Assembly: GCF_963678635.1 (NCBI RefSeq)
Contig: NW_026971081.1
Coordinates: forward strand, 1 to 54,000
Origin: Symsagittifera roscoffensis
Lineage: Eukaryota > Xenacoelomorpha > Acoela > Convolutidae
Length of the DNA: 54,000 bases
Direction of reading: 5' to 3'
In this document: positions 12,523 through 22,869 of the stretch, piece by piece
Layout: each line of letters begins with the position of its first letter
How positions within the stretch are numbered: the first letter of the stretch is position 1
Program-made: the position numbers and the translations under genes
Notes under the pieces: generated by a model
Databases searched by the model: none
What the model was told of the DNA's origin: nothing
What the model saw: only the letters and a program-made list of their open reading frames with translations

Positions 12523-13570
12523 CGAGTTGACAAAAACATTTATCATACAATCTCATATATATATATATATATATATATACATTTAAAATAAGGCTTATCA
12601 TACTTTTTCATACATTTTCATAGAGCAAAAGTAAGTGTATGAAAATAGCAAATTGATTTTTTCATAGTATGCAAATAAAATTTGAGTTTTTTATCAGGCT
12701 TTTTATCCCCAAAATTGTATGAAAATATCGTGATAAGCATTTTTTGCAGTCTATGAAATTGTATGATAAACTTTTCTTAGAAAAATGTAATTTTTTGTTT
12801 ATGGCTAGAAAGTTTTTAGTTTGAAAATTTTTGTATATGACTAGATAATTTTTAGTTTGAAAATTTCGGTGGTTGAGAAAAAAAGGATTGTTTTCTTACA
12901 AATTTATTTTTAATTTAGCAAATAAAACAAAAAAATAAAAATCGTGTTTACAGAAAAAAAAACACTTTTTGTGATTTCTGGATTTTTTGGTTGAAAAAAT
13001 CATCCTGGACCTTATTATAAACACAAAGTGTCAAATTTTTTCAAGAGACATGCAAAATTTTTTTTTTTCGTAAAATTCATAATTGGAATAAAAGCAAATT
13101 TTCAACCAAAAAAGGGATTAAAAATTTTGTACCTCAAATTTGTGTTTTTGTTTATGAAAAAATGCACATCATACAATTTTCGTATACGAAAAATATATAA
13201 TAAGCATTTTTTCTGACCAAAATTGAAAACCTCTATAAATCTATAATAATTATATATACCTATTTAAAGTTACCCAGACACGTTTTTTGGGGATTTTTGA
13301 AAAAAAAATCTGTGACAAAATTATTATATTATGCTTTTTTTACATGAAAAATTATATGATAAGCTTTTTTTCTACCAAAAATTTTAGATCACATTTTTAA
13401 TGACCAGAAAATTTCAAAAGAGGCAAATAGACCAACAATAATCAATAAAATATCTTAAAACATTTTAATTTTTTGTATGAATTTTGCATGATAAGCATTT
13501 TTTCCTCCATATATGACCTCCATATATGAAACTGTATGATAAACATTTTTCTTCTATGGCGTCAACCCTT
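12523..13570. repeat. TIR element of the ATCATACA family, about 1 kb
   Basis: The left end starts CGAGTTGAC and then ACATTTATCATACAATCTC. The right end, read on the minus strand, starts AAGGGTTGACGCC and then AATGTTTATCATACAGTTTC. Several internal repeats of AAGCATTTTTT next to GTATGAT suggest internal amplification or nested copies. A TA microsatellite lies just inside the left end. No transposase frame is seen. Confidence 0.5.
12555..12579. repeat. (AT)n microsatellite
   Basis: About 12 AT dinucleotides in a row, next to the left end of the TIR element at 12523. Confidence 0.95.
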
Positions 13571-14284
13571 AAGCGGCGAAAACCTTCAAAATTGAATTTA
13601 GGGAAGCCATTGGCTCCTATAATAACGTTGTATTTTGTACTTAACATAGTTTATGGGACTTTACATTGGAGAAAAAAAAATTGGAAATGAACGAAAAAAT
13701 TGAAAACTTTTTTCTTTTTTAGATATTGATTTGTGAGAAGATTCTGATGAAAAAAGTGCAATTATTAACAGAGGACAGTCGGAACATTCACGACTTGCTA
13801 CAGGGCTGTCGGAACCTTTAGATGCCCTGCTATGCTTTATTTATCACTTTGAAAATCCGAAGACAAAAATCAAAACCCATCCCCACCGCTGGAATTCTTA
13901 CCTGTCTGTGAAGTTCAAAAAATTGATGAATGTGAAAATTGAATGTGAAAGTATGACCCTGCGACGCGTTATCACTTTTCCATCAACTGAAATTGACACT
14001 TTTTGGTGAGAACTATTGCTATCCGTCTCTTCGTCATATGAACTCGCTATCGACATGTTTTAATGTAATACAATTGGATAACTTGCTAAATAATAACAGT
14101 TTAATGCCAATATGCTTACAATAATTAAATTTGAGTCGATAGTCATCGGGTTGAAATAAATATTTGATCTAAATCATCGCTGAAACAGACATTTAAACAA
14201 CTTGTATTTGAAATAGTGTTCTGAACAAATAGGTTTGAAGGTCGGCCGAAAATTTAGGTCATTCCTGTACCATAATAATCCTGA
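13571..14284. other. AT-rich flank of the giant LTR element
   Basis: No gene seen. A CAGTCGGAAC(A/C)T motif occurs here (about 13776) and at 10518, possibly from another old repeat. The empty target site of the LTR element would be the CCAT at the right end of this stretch. Confidence 0.5.
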
Positions 14285-14288
14285 CCAT
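14285..14288. repeat. Target-site duplication CCAT (left)
   Basis: CCAT immediately outside the left LTR matches CCAT at 38623-38626 outside the right LTR. A 4-bp duplication is usual for Ty3/gypsy integrases. Confidence 0.85.
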
Positions 14289-14698
14289 TGAGTTAGAGCT
14301 GGTATGTATAACTCATAGAGTAATTTCGGATAGGGTACACCGTCTGCTCGTCACGCTATCTTATTTTCGGCCGGATAGATTCGTGCAACTTCTTAGTCTA
14401 ATACCGATCCTAATCTTACTCTTATACTATCTAGTCTCAGGTTGTTTAACTAGTCTCTGCTAGGCTCAATAGATCTAGGGTATACTGGTTTATTGCGGCT
14501 GCTGAAGTACTCGGGAGAGTGCAACTAATTTCTAAGTTAAATTCAAATCTCTCTGGTGCTGAAATTACAAGTAACTTCAGCACTTACAAATAAGTGGGTT
14601 GTTAGTTAGATGGATCATGATTGGTTAATATTAAATACTTTACATTGGTAAAACATTTAATTTTTCCAATCATAAAATATAGTTTAGATCAGGTTCCA
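14289..14698 (-). repeat. 3' LTR of the giant element
   Basis: 410 bp, beginning TGGAACC and ending TAACTCA on the element strand (TG..CA). It matches the right LTR except for one substitution near 14663. It contains an AATAAA polyadenylation signal (complement at 14489-14494). The sequence just inside it on the element strand is GGATGGG, which is a weak polypurine tract. Confidence 0.95.
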
Positions 14699-16313
14699 CC
14701 CATCCGGGTTTTACAGAGTTTTTTAGAATAGTTCTTCTGCAATTCGAAGGATGGATGATGGACGTTTGTTTTTGGCGAACATCATAATTTTCTTCCGTTT
14801 CTTCTTTGTTAAAGAAGTTTCAGGAAGCTGGAGTTAGAGACATAAGACGTTGTGTCTTCTAGTGACAACGACTAAGTCTTCGCAACAAACTCAAATCTGA
14901 TTTCTGAATGGTTGGCTATGTCAGGTTTTTCTGTTCTGCGTGGAGAACTTCTTTTGTGTCTGATCTAGCTTGGGAATGGCGTGGAGATTGTGCGTGGAGG
15001 GGATGCCTGGTTACTCGGATCTGTACGTATACTTGAACATCGAGGTGGTCATTGGTCTAGTTCAATGAAGTCCTTTTCTGCGAAGTCAAGTCGTACTCTA
15101 AATCCTTTGAGTTGTGATTGTGAGCGGCATATCGATTGTAGTTGGTCATTCTCTCTCGAGTGTGGTGGGATCGTCTTGTCTTTTGATGTTCGTCCTTGGT
15201 GTTGTATTCTGATCTATGTATTGCATCATGTGATTTTACATTTTATAAAACTTTTATTAGTTTAATATTTTTTAATAATGATTTTAGTTAGTTGTTTTCA
15301 CAAAAGCTTTTTGTTTTAGTTCGGTTATTTTGAAGAGTTACTCACCCTTGAGTAGCTCTTATTAAAAATAGAGGTGTGGTCACAAAGCGTGGATGTAGCG
15401 CAGTGGGTTAGGCCGGCTATAGAGCATGCTCAGGACGTCCTTCCTGGTGGGTTAGGCCAGGGGTGGGAGTATGATTTCATGCGGTTTTTGTGAGGGGTCT
15501 TGTTATGTGACAACGTTTTATGTTGGGTTTGTTGTGGTCTTACTTATGTCTTGTTGGTTATGTACTTTTTCCAAAAATCAAATTGTTTGTTGTATGGGTT
15601 TGTCTTTCGACTTTTTTGTGTTTTATTATTTCTTTCTAAGACTTTGTAATAGTCTTCAAAAGAATAAATTATCCAGTTTTAAACTGGGTTAATCCGGTTT
15701 GGGTACCGTTGGTTTCCTTTTCTAAGTCATGCTGTTATTCTATGATTTGTGGTATTTAGTAAGCTGCGTTGGTTAGTTTTGTTTAGTATATGATTCCTTT
15801 CCAACCGGGTTAAAGGAAAATTTGAAACATGTTATTTTATGTTAGAGTTGTTGAGTGTGAAAACTTGAAACTGAAATTCATTATTTTAAACAATTCTTCG
15901 TGGGCGAGCTGTGCGAGTGTGGATAGAATTTCTGTGCGAATGAATGAAAATATCAAAAGGTTAGTACTGCATTTGCATTTATTTAATTTACTACATAGAA
16001 TTTGGAAATTTACTGCTAGTCATGGGGGAATATTAAGATACAAATTTTCATCATAATTAGATTTACTGCTTTGGGGGGAAATATTATAAATGAATTTACT
16101 GCATTGATATTAAATTTAGAGATTTATAAGTGTAAGAGATTAATAGAAGTTTAAAATTGTTTGATGAAAATTGTGATTTTTATTGTTTCTTTTGTGGTTT
16201 TTGTAGGTGATTGTCGGATGAAAGCTAAAAATCTAAGGAAAACATGAATAAAGAATGGTGAGTTTTTAATACTGTAATTAGTTAGTAATATTTACTTAAT
16301 TCATACTTACCTG
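14699..16313 (-). other. 3' non-coding region of the giant element
   Basis: 1.6 kb between the last ORF and the 3' LTR. No convincing minus-strand frame. Plus-strand frames at 14981-15265, 15471-15692 and 15829-16056 have no recognisable domains. It holds a tRNA-like segment near 15390. The function of such a long 3' region is unknown. Confidence 0.6.
15388..15478 (+). repeat. tRNA-like segment (SINE head?)
   Basis: GGATGTAGCGCAGTGGGTTAGG carries a good A box (TAGCGCAGTGG), and GGGAGTATGATTTC about 60 nt later resembles a degraded B box (two or three mismatches). It lies antisense to the host retroelement. It could be a nested, decayed tRNA-derived SINE or part of the element itself. No target duplication was recognised. 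Confidence 0.4.
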
Positions 16314-18113
16314 TTAGTCGTCGGGGAAAAAACCGTGGGGGAAGATGTCGTGAATTAGTTCTGAAGTTGTTAGTAGTTTAGCTAGAATGCGGATGATATT
16401 TTTAGTCTGAAGTAGTGGCCAAAGCAATTGAAGTGCCTTAATGGTGGTTAGTTCTTCAGTGCCTACTGCAAACTCATAAGGTGTGTTTTGGATTAAGTTA
16501 TATAATTTGTGATTAAATTTAGTGTTGTGGATGAATTCTAAAATTGGGATTTCTATAGGTTGTATAAACTCGTGCGGGATAAGGAAGGGTCGGTTTTCGT
16601 CGGAGTTGAAGGTCTTGATGATGGGACAGAAGATGTACATTTGGGTTATGGGGTCGTAATTACGAAGAATACCATGAAGGTTAGTGTCTTTAATACAATA
16701 TGTGAAATTTAGGAAATATGGTGAAGTGTATTTTGAATTGATGAATTGAAAACGATGGTGTGGTTGTCTAGAGGGTGTGTGTAGGTCAAAGTGATTTTGG
16801 ATGAAACGATAGTAACTGTATGTATGTGTTTGTTTAGTGCGCAACATAATATCATGTGAGCAGTGCAAATCTCTTTCGTGTGGTGCAAGGAAATGAAAGG
16901 TTAGTGAAAATATTTGGAAGCGTTCTTTAAAACTTTCGTATGCTTGTGTGTCTGTTAGTGCTTCTGAAATAATGTGATCAAACTTTCGGTCGAAGATGTT
17001 TAGTGTAAATATATATGGTGTCTTGATGAAAAATTTCTCGGTGATTTGTGGATTAGCGAAGCGATCGTCGTCTAAGAATTGATCTTGGTTAGCTCTGATG
17101 ATGTTGTGATCGTAGTATTCTAGTGTATATTCATTAGCTCTTGGTGCAGTGTGTATTTTTAGTGATTTTTTATATCCAACGTAAGTAAACTGTCTAGCGG
17201 TTAGTGGTGTAGTTAGTCGATATAGCATGTCTTTATTTCGATCTATATCGATGGAAGTGCTGGATAAAGGTAAGCAAAGAGGGTTAGTGAAATGATAGTA
17301 TGAGGTCCAAGAGAGAGTGGGCATTAAAACGTATTCATCTACAAAGTTGCGTGTTTCGTTAGCGTCGTGAGGGGTGTTTAAGGTGTATTGTGGAAATGAG
17401 GGTAAAGTGATAGCTAAAAATTCTTTAGTGTTAGTATGCTGGGGGTGGTTGATGTATTCACGGGCTGTTCCTGGTTTTGCTGGGAAAGGATGGTTGGGGA
17501 ATTTTCTTTTAAAAGTGCGGTAAGCTCTATTAGTGTTTAGTGAAGATATAGTGGATGTGGATGATGGTGTTAATGATTCAGTATAATTTGAAGAGGGTGT
17601 AGGGGGGTTGGATGAATGTGTAGTGGAGGAGATTTGGTTTATGGTCGGGGTGTTAAGGTGGTAGGGTTGTTGTTGGAGGGTAATAAAATTATCTAGCTCT
17701 GGGGAGATTCGGGGTGTGTCTGGAGAATGAGATGATTGGTCAGAATGGTATGAGGAGTAGGTTGGGGTAACTTGGGAAGCATAAGAGGGTGTGGAAGTGA
17801 TTGGGTCAGGGTTATTGGGCAATATGGGTTGAAAAGGAGGTTGAGAAAAATTAGAAGGGTTATGAAAATTATTGGATGGGGATGGTTCTGAGTCGGCAAA
17901 TTCATCGGGGGTTTCAATATTCGGGTTATTTAGCTGTGAGATGGAGTATAAAACTGAAATATGTGAGTTGGTGTCGGAATTCATGCCTGATGTTACATTG
18001 CTAGATGGAAAATCGGGTGGCGGAAAAGCGAAAAGTGGTATGATTGGGATTGGAGAGGTAAGATTGGTTGGATGGGAATTTGATCGGTGTAGTGATCCAA
18101 GTTGGCGGCTCAT
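16314..18113 (-). CDS. 599-aa accessory protein of the giant element, unknown function
   Basis: A complete ATG-to-stop ORF of 599 codons starting 6 nt after the env stop (TAG CCCACG ATG), so probably expressed from the same transcript by reinitiation, or from its own spliced RNA. Residues 1 to about 195 are rich in Pro, Ser, Thr and Asn and look disordered. The remainder is a folded-looking region rich in Phe, Tyr, His and Ile, with basic RTFKRKFP near 200. There is no signal peptide and no clear membrane segment. I do not recognise the family. In chuviruses the gene next to the glycoprotein encodes the nucleoprotein, so a captured structural protein is one idea, but nothing in the residues proves it. 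Only one copy exists because the tandem duplication ends inside env. Confidence 0.8.
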   Translation of the reverse strand: MSRQLGSLHRSNSHPTNLTSPIPIIPLFAFPPPDFPSSNVTSGMNSDTNSHISVLYSISQLNNPNIETPDEFADSEPSPSNNFHNPSNFSQPPFQPILPNNPDPITSTPSYASQVTPTYSSYHSDQSSHSPDTPRISPELDNFITLQQQPYHLNTPTINQISSTTHSSNPPTPSSNYTESLTPSSTSTISSLNTNRAYRTFKRKFPNHPFPAKPGTAREYINHPQHTNTKEFLAITLPSFPQYTLNTPHDANETRNFVDEYVLMPTLSWTSYYHFTNPLCLPLSSTSIDIDRNKDMLYRLTTPLTARQFTYVGYKKSLKIHTAPRANEYTLEYYDHNIIRANQDQFLDDDRFANPQITEKFFIKTPYIFTLNIFDRKFDHIISEALTDTQAYESFKERFQIFSLTFHFLAPHERDLHCSHDIMLRTKQTHTYSYYRFIQNHFDLHTPSRQPHHRFQFINSKYTSPYFLNFTYCIKDTNLHGILRNYDPITQMYIFCPIIKTFNSDENRPFLIPHEFIQPIEIPILEFIHNTKFNHKLYNLIQNTPYEFAVGTEELTTIKALQLLWPLLQTKNIIRILAKLLTTSELIHDIFPHGFFPDD

Positions 18114-18119
18114 CGTGGG

Positions 18120-20728
18120 CTAAAAAAAATTATTATTTTGAGACTGAAAAGCGGTGGTATGGGGCTGTTCAATAATTTGTTCATAAGTATTATCATCTTG
18201 TGATTGATGTGTCATTATATGTTGGATGGGACTTTGCGATGTATTGAGTCGAAAATTTGGATTATGTGTGATTGCTAAATTTCGAAAATTTCGTGGGACT
18301 AGGGATAGTGGATGGTTATGTGGTAGGGGTGGTAATTGTGGTGCCGTTGGCTGTGTGTCTACATTGTTATGTTCTTCGTCGTATGTATTTTGTCGTGTTG
18401 CTATTTTTGTGTTATATTCTTTTATTTGTGCGTCTAAAAGAATTTTGTTTATAGATGTGGAAAAAATTCCGAAAAATCCTGCAAAGAGTATGCGTGCTAC
18501 GCTTGCTTGTCTGTTTACTTGTGTGTGTATAGCACATGTGTTGTAGATTCCTTTTAAAAGTGAGAAAAGAAATCCAATAAAGTTAAACATTGCGTATAAA
18601 ATAGTTAATTTTTCTAAGATGTAGTAGGGCCATCCTAGAAAATCAAGGATTTCATTCTTGAGTGTAACAAAACTAAAAATGTTGATTGGTGATATATCTT
18701 GGGGACGGTATTTTTCGCCGTTTAGATATATATAATCTTTAATGTCTTTAAAATATCCGCTATAGTCTTGTGTGTTGATATCGGCAAATCCTGCGGTTTC
18801 TGCAAGTTTGCGTAGATTTTGGTCAATTGATTGCCTTTGTATAGTGTCCATTTGTGTTAATAATTCTTGGAATTGTTGTGTTCTAATGTGATGTTGAATA
18901 TCTGATTTTGAATAGATTCCTATTGATTGTAAGTCTATATTTGGGTTTCGGGCAATAGCGCGAATGCTTTCTGGTGAAAATTTTTTGAGTGGTTGCATTA
19001 ATGTGGGGTATGGAGTGAGAAGATAATATTTATTTTCATCAGGATTTAGTTGTACTACATTGTGGCTATTTTCTGATCCACATGGGACTGCGGTATCCCA
19101 GAAATAGGTTCTTCGTGAAAGTGTATCCACGAAATGTACTTTATTCTTATAAAAGATAGGGATTCTTTTATAACAACGTTTATCTTCAAAAACGTATAGT
19201 GGTGATACTTTTTGGTGCAAGTATAAAACCATAAGATGTTTCCTTCATAGTCTAAAAAATTTGATCTATTTCCTGATAATAAGTATCCTGCGTAGGGTAT
19301 TTTTAATACTGCTAGTGCAAGTGATTGTAATATTTGTGTTCGTTCTAATTCGCATAGTTGGTGTAGTGTTTCTAATTCGGAGAGTGACATTTCTTGAAAA
19401 ATGCGGCTAATTGTATAGTCTAGTTTCATATCCAAATGAATATCATAGTGGATATTACCGAAATATGTAGTATTCAGTAGTGATAATTCTTGTAAGCGTG
19501 TGCTTCTGGTGTCATGAGGTTTTAGATGTCCACCAGGTTGTCCATTGCTTTTTTCAAAATTAACTGGTATATAGGATGTTCCTTCGTTTGGAGGATGACC
19601 TGTGGCATATGGGTCGATTTTTACTTTTCCAGTGGTCATGTCGAATCCTTTTTCGTATTCAACTAATATTTCAGAGTATTGTGTTCTGTGAAGTGGATTC
19701 CTGTATTTACATGCAAGTTCTGTTTCTTGATATATTTGAAAACGTGTCAATTTATTTTCTATATTGTCAATGTTTCTAAAATTAGAACTTAGTTTTCGTG
19801 ATGGATGGACTTGTTCATATGGAATTGATTGTATGAAATATTTTTCGTGAAATTTTATCATACGAGCGTGTATTTTTGCTACTTGAAATGTTGTACATGT
19901 ATCTTCGGGGAACCAAACAATTGTTGCTTGTGTTCTTGTTGTAGGGTCGCAATAACCTTGATCATTTTTACAAGGTAATCGGATTCCTTGATAGATCATT
20001 GTATTATCAGATAAATCTCGTGTGAGTTGTATTTTTTCGAGTTGTATTTTCCAATCGAAAAACATTATTTCTTGGTATCCTTTATTTTTCGTGTCTGCTT
20101 TGCAGTTCGATGGGTTATTTATACCAATGTGTGGTATCCAATGTTTATCATGTAGGTCATAGGTTAATCGTCCGTGTGCGCCGTTATACGGGTATTTGTC
20201 GTCTAATTTTATATGTCCTTGGTGTCTTTCAAGTTGTGATTGATGTACGGAGTCTGAAAAAACTTGAAAGTTAACTAACTTTCTTTCGGAGTTTTTATTT
20301 TGTGTGATGTTTAGTCTAAGTAATTCATTCTTACAATCGTCGGGATTGAGATGTAAAAGACGTTCTATATTACTCTGATAGAATGATTCATGGTCAAGTC
20401 GGTTTTTGTTTCCGTTGGAGACTTGTGAACAATGTACTTTCTTTTCGGAAAATGTCGCTGTGAATTTATAACCTGTAACTGTTGTTGCTCGGGCTTTTGA
20501 ATAGAGTGTTGCTATTACATTTGTGGTTTCTATAGCTTGTGGTTCTGTTTCACATTGTGATACTTGATTTATTGCATATTTGTGTAGTGTTTTTTGTTCA
20601 TTTTCTTCGCAATCGTAATGTGTTACTAATAAGTCTTGTGGTCCTGTACGGGGGGAAGGGTTTATGTTTTGATTTGAGGTTACTAGAAAAAGGAGTTGGA
20701 AAAAAATTAATAATTTTAGAATATACAT
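18120..20728 (-). CDS. env: Envelope glycoprotein gene, chuvirus-like, one frame break
   Basis: About 869 codons in two frames. The ATG at 20728 opens a signal peptide (MYILKLLIFFQLLFLVTS), then a Cys-rich ectodomain with several N-glycosylation sequons. A central module has CELERTQILQSLALA, a YLLSG(N)R stretch and a W-x-Y-x-C motif, followed after the break by a CY-x-RIPI motif. This arrangement resembles glycoproteins of chuviruses and the related env genes captured by insect retrotransposons (thought to be class III fusogens). A hydrophobic anchor near ILYAMFNFIGFLFSLL precedes a long Pro/Gln/Asn-rich tail ending at 18120. The frame shifts in an A5 run (complement 19209-19213); the downstream part is open from 19232. 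The shift may be a true lesion or a homopolymer sequencing error. The start overlaps the preceding ATG-less ORF by 13 nt. The family call rests on pattern only. Confidence 0.75.
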
Positions 20729-21846
20729 GTGTATGATAATCCTGAGTATGGATTATAAAATGTGATGTAACCAATTGTGTTTTTGGTATATCTGTCGTAT
20801 TTATATATTACTTCAGTAGTTATAAACGGTGGTGGTAGTGATTGAGCTGTTATATTTGGTGGGTTTAATGGGTAGGGATGTTGGTTGATATTGTTTAATT
20901 TAACTGTGATTTCAAATTTTAATTGTAAACTGTTTTGTTGGAGTATTTGAATATTGTGATCACGGATATCGTTGTGAATATCTTGGCGATATTGTAATCT
21001 ATTAAGCGCCCAGTTATGAAGGCGGTTACTTTCTTGATGTTGTCCAAATAATGGTGGAGGTGCTGTGAATGTATTCCAATCTAATCTTAAAGGAATATTT
21101 GTTAATGATTGTTCTTGGTATCTTGCGTCGAGGTTGTTTGGAAAAGTTAAGTTAAAAGGTGTCGGTGAGATTTGACTAATTGATGGTGTTGATGGGAGTG
21201 ATAATGTTTCGGGTAGTGATGAAGATGTTGTATCTGTAGAAATGTCTATGGGGTCATTGACTAAATTTGGTTCACCTTGTGTGAATGAATGTGTAGTCCA
21301 ATATGGCAGTCGTGATGTTAGGTTTGGGGGGTTAAAAGGATTTTCTCGTGCTTGTTCAGATGTTGGTGTTGAACCTAAGTAATCTGAGGGTAGGCTTGAA
21401 GTGCTTCGTTGTGAAAAAAGTGTAGGAGTTTCTGGTGTGATACCAGTGGTGTTTTCTGGAGTGGTTTGTGATGGTGATTGAGGTATTTCGAAATGAACTC
21501 GGGGAGTTTGAAAATTTCTATTTCGTCGAGGATGTATAATTTGTCTATTTATTTCTGTTGTGTTTTGGTTTTGACTAAGGTTTCGTATTCTACTTAGTTC
21601 TTGTGGTAGTGTTGGGTAAAGATTATATGTTGGTTCACTTAGAGATGCTTGTCGTTGAACTGGTTCTAGTGGTTCAGATAAACGAGCGTGCCGTTCTTCA
21701 AAAGTGTATGGATTATCTTGAAAAGAAATTCGTGTAGATGTTTGAGAATTTTGAGTATTTGAAGGTGGTGTTGGGTTATCTTGGGATGATGTCGGTGAAG
21801 ACTGACTCTGTGACTGTTGGGTAGCAATTTTTGATGGATTTTTGGG
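20716..21846 (-). CDS. ATG-less ORF (376 codons), left copy
   Basis: Open from CCC at 21846 to TAA at 20716, with no ATG, GTG or TTG anywhere in frame. It is identical in layout to 26140-27270, which is described in full there. This is the copy directly upstream of the complete env, with its last 13 nt overlapping the env start. It is therefore the one positioned to act in the original gene order. Confidence 0.7.
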   Translation of the reverse strand, partial: PKNPSKIATQQSQSQSSPTSSQDNPTPPSNTQNSQTSTRISFQDNPYTFEERHARLSEPLEPVQRQASLSEPTYNLYPTLPQELSRIRNLSQNQNTTEINRQIIHPRRNRNFQTPRVHFEIPQSPSQTTPENTTGITPETPTLFSQRSTSSLPSDYLGSTPTSEQARENPFNPPNLTSRLPYWTTHSFTQGEPNLVNDPIDISTDTTSSSLPETLSLPSTPSISQISPTPFNLTFPNNLDARYQEQSLTNIPLRLDWNTFTAPPPLFGQHQESNRLHNWALNRLQYRQDIHNDIRDHNIQILQQNSLQLKFEITVKLNNINQHPYPLNPPNITAQSLPPPFITTEVIYKYDRYTKNTIGYITFYNPYSGLSYTCIF

Positions 21847-21854
21847 TTATTACT

Positions 21855-22043
21855 TTATTGGGAAGGTTTATGTTTATTATAGTATTCTTCCAAAAAAATA
21901 ATTAGGAAAATTGTTGCTAGGGCAAATGTGATGATTGCTTTCTTTATACATTTACATATTGTCAAAATGAGGGATGATAAAAATGTTATGAAAATTACAA
22001 ACAATAAAAAAATATCAGTTCTACTGAAAATTGTTCGTATCAT
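21855..22043 (-). CDS. 62-aa hydrophobic protein, left copy
   Basis: Duplicate of 27279-27467 with the same sequence: two hydrophobic segments separated by a short basic turn (CKCIKK). Its ATG overlaps the stop of the 76-aa ORF in an ATGA. Confidence 0.65.
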   Translation of the reverse strand: MIRTIFSRTDIFLLFVIFITFLSSLILTICKCIKKAIITFALATIFLIIFLEEYYNKHKPSQ

Positions 22044-22270
22044 TTAGACAAGTTGTTGAAATCGTACCTGTGGATATATTCAAGGGTTTTGGAAAGTTGA
22101 AGGAATAGTTCGAGAATAGTGTAGAAAATTAAAAAAATGTTACAAAAAATGATTAGGATTATTAGAAAAGATTCAAGTATATCAAAAAGAAATATTATAA
22201 AGGCTTCAAGTATTGAAAAAAAATGTTTAAAATTTATAAGTATTTGAGCAACTGTTTGAGAGAAGAGCAT
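22040..22270 (-). CDS. 76-aa hydrophobic protein, left copy
   Basis: Duplicate of 27464-27694 with the same sequence: ATG start, a long Ile/Leu/Phe-rich membrane stretch, a short polar C-terminus and a TGA stop inside ATGA. Confidence 0.65.
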   Translation of the reverse strand: MLFSQTVAQILINFKHFFSILEAFIIFLFDILESFLIILIIFCNIFLIFYTILELFLQLSKTLEYIHRYDFNNLSK

Positions 22271-22869
22271 TTAAGAAATGATCTCTTGGTCGATTATTTT
22301 TTGCTGTTTGGGGCGATTTTCAAGTGTGGTCGGAATATTTATTAGTTTTTTGACAAATGGGTTGAGTTTTGTAAAAAATTGTTGGGGGCAATTTTTATGG
22401 TGATCGGGAGGTCGTCTTTTTCTTTATTTTTGTTTGTCAAATGATCCGGGGTATGGTGAGATTTTTATACTTTAGGCTAATTAAAATGTTCATTTTGTTA
22501 CTTTAGGCTAAGTTATCAAATTTGTTTTGGGGGTATTCGTGGTCTGAGTTGGGGAAATATTGTTGATCTTTGGGTTATTAGATAAGGGAGGGGTACGGTA
22601 TTATGGTGATATTTATTTTAGTTGTCAAGTTGGAGTGGTTTGCTTATTTTTGACCTGGAGGTCGTAAAGTTATAGTTATAGATGTGCCTGGAGTTCTAGA
22701 TTATTCGTCTAATTGATCTTAGTTTGAGTTAGAGAAAGTGGCGGATTGGATGAATCCTATTGGTCTATTTTGAACTAGAATTATTGCGTACTTGTGAGCA
22801 TGTTATTTTGAAAAATTGAAATGAAAAATGTTACGGAGGTTTCAAGATTGTGAAGTATAAAGTTTAAAA
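22271..22869 (-). other. Non-coding gap between pol and the small ORFs, left copy
   Basis: Same as 27695-28293. No ORF. It contains two TTAGCCTAAAGTA motifs and a TATAAAAA string on the element strand. Confidence 0.6.

Noticed and set aside
10640-14284. First exon of the transporter
   Set aside because: I looked for a minus-strand NYMDR-type exon ending in phase 2 before a splice donor and found none I could defend; it may lie beyond the giant element.
19055-19212. C-terminal extension of the upstream env frame past the break
   Set aside because: After the A5 run this frame loses family resemblance; the other frame carries the expected continuation, so the tail is an artefact of the shift.
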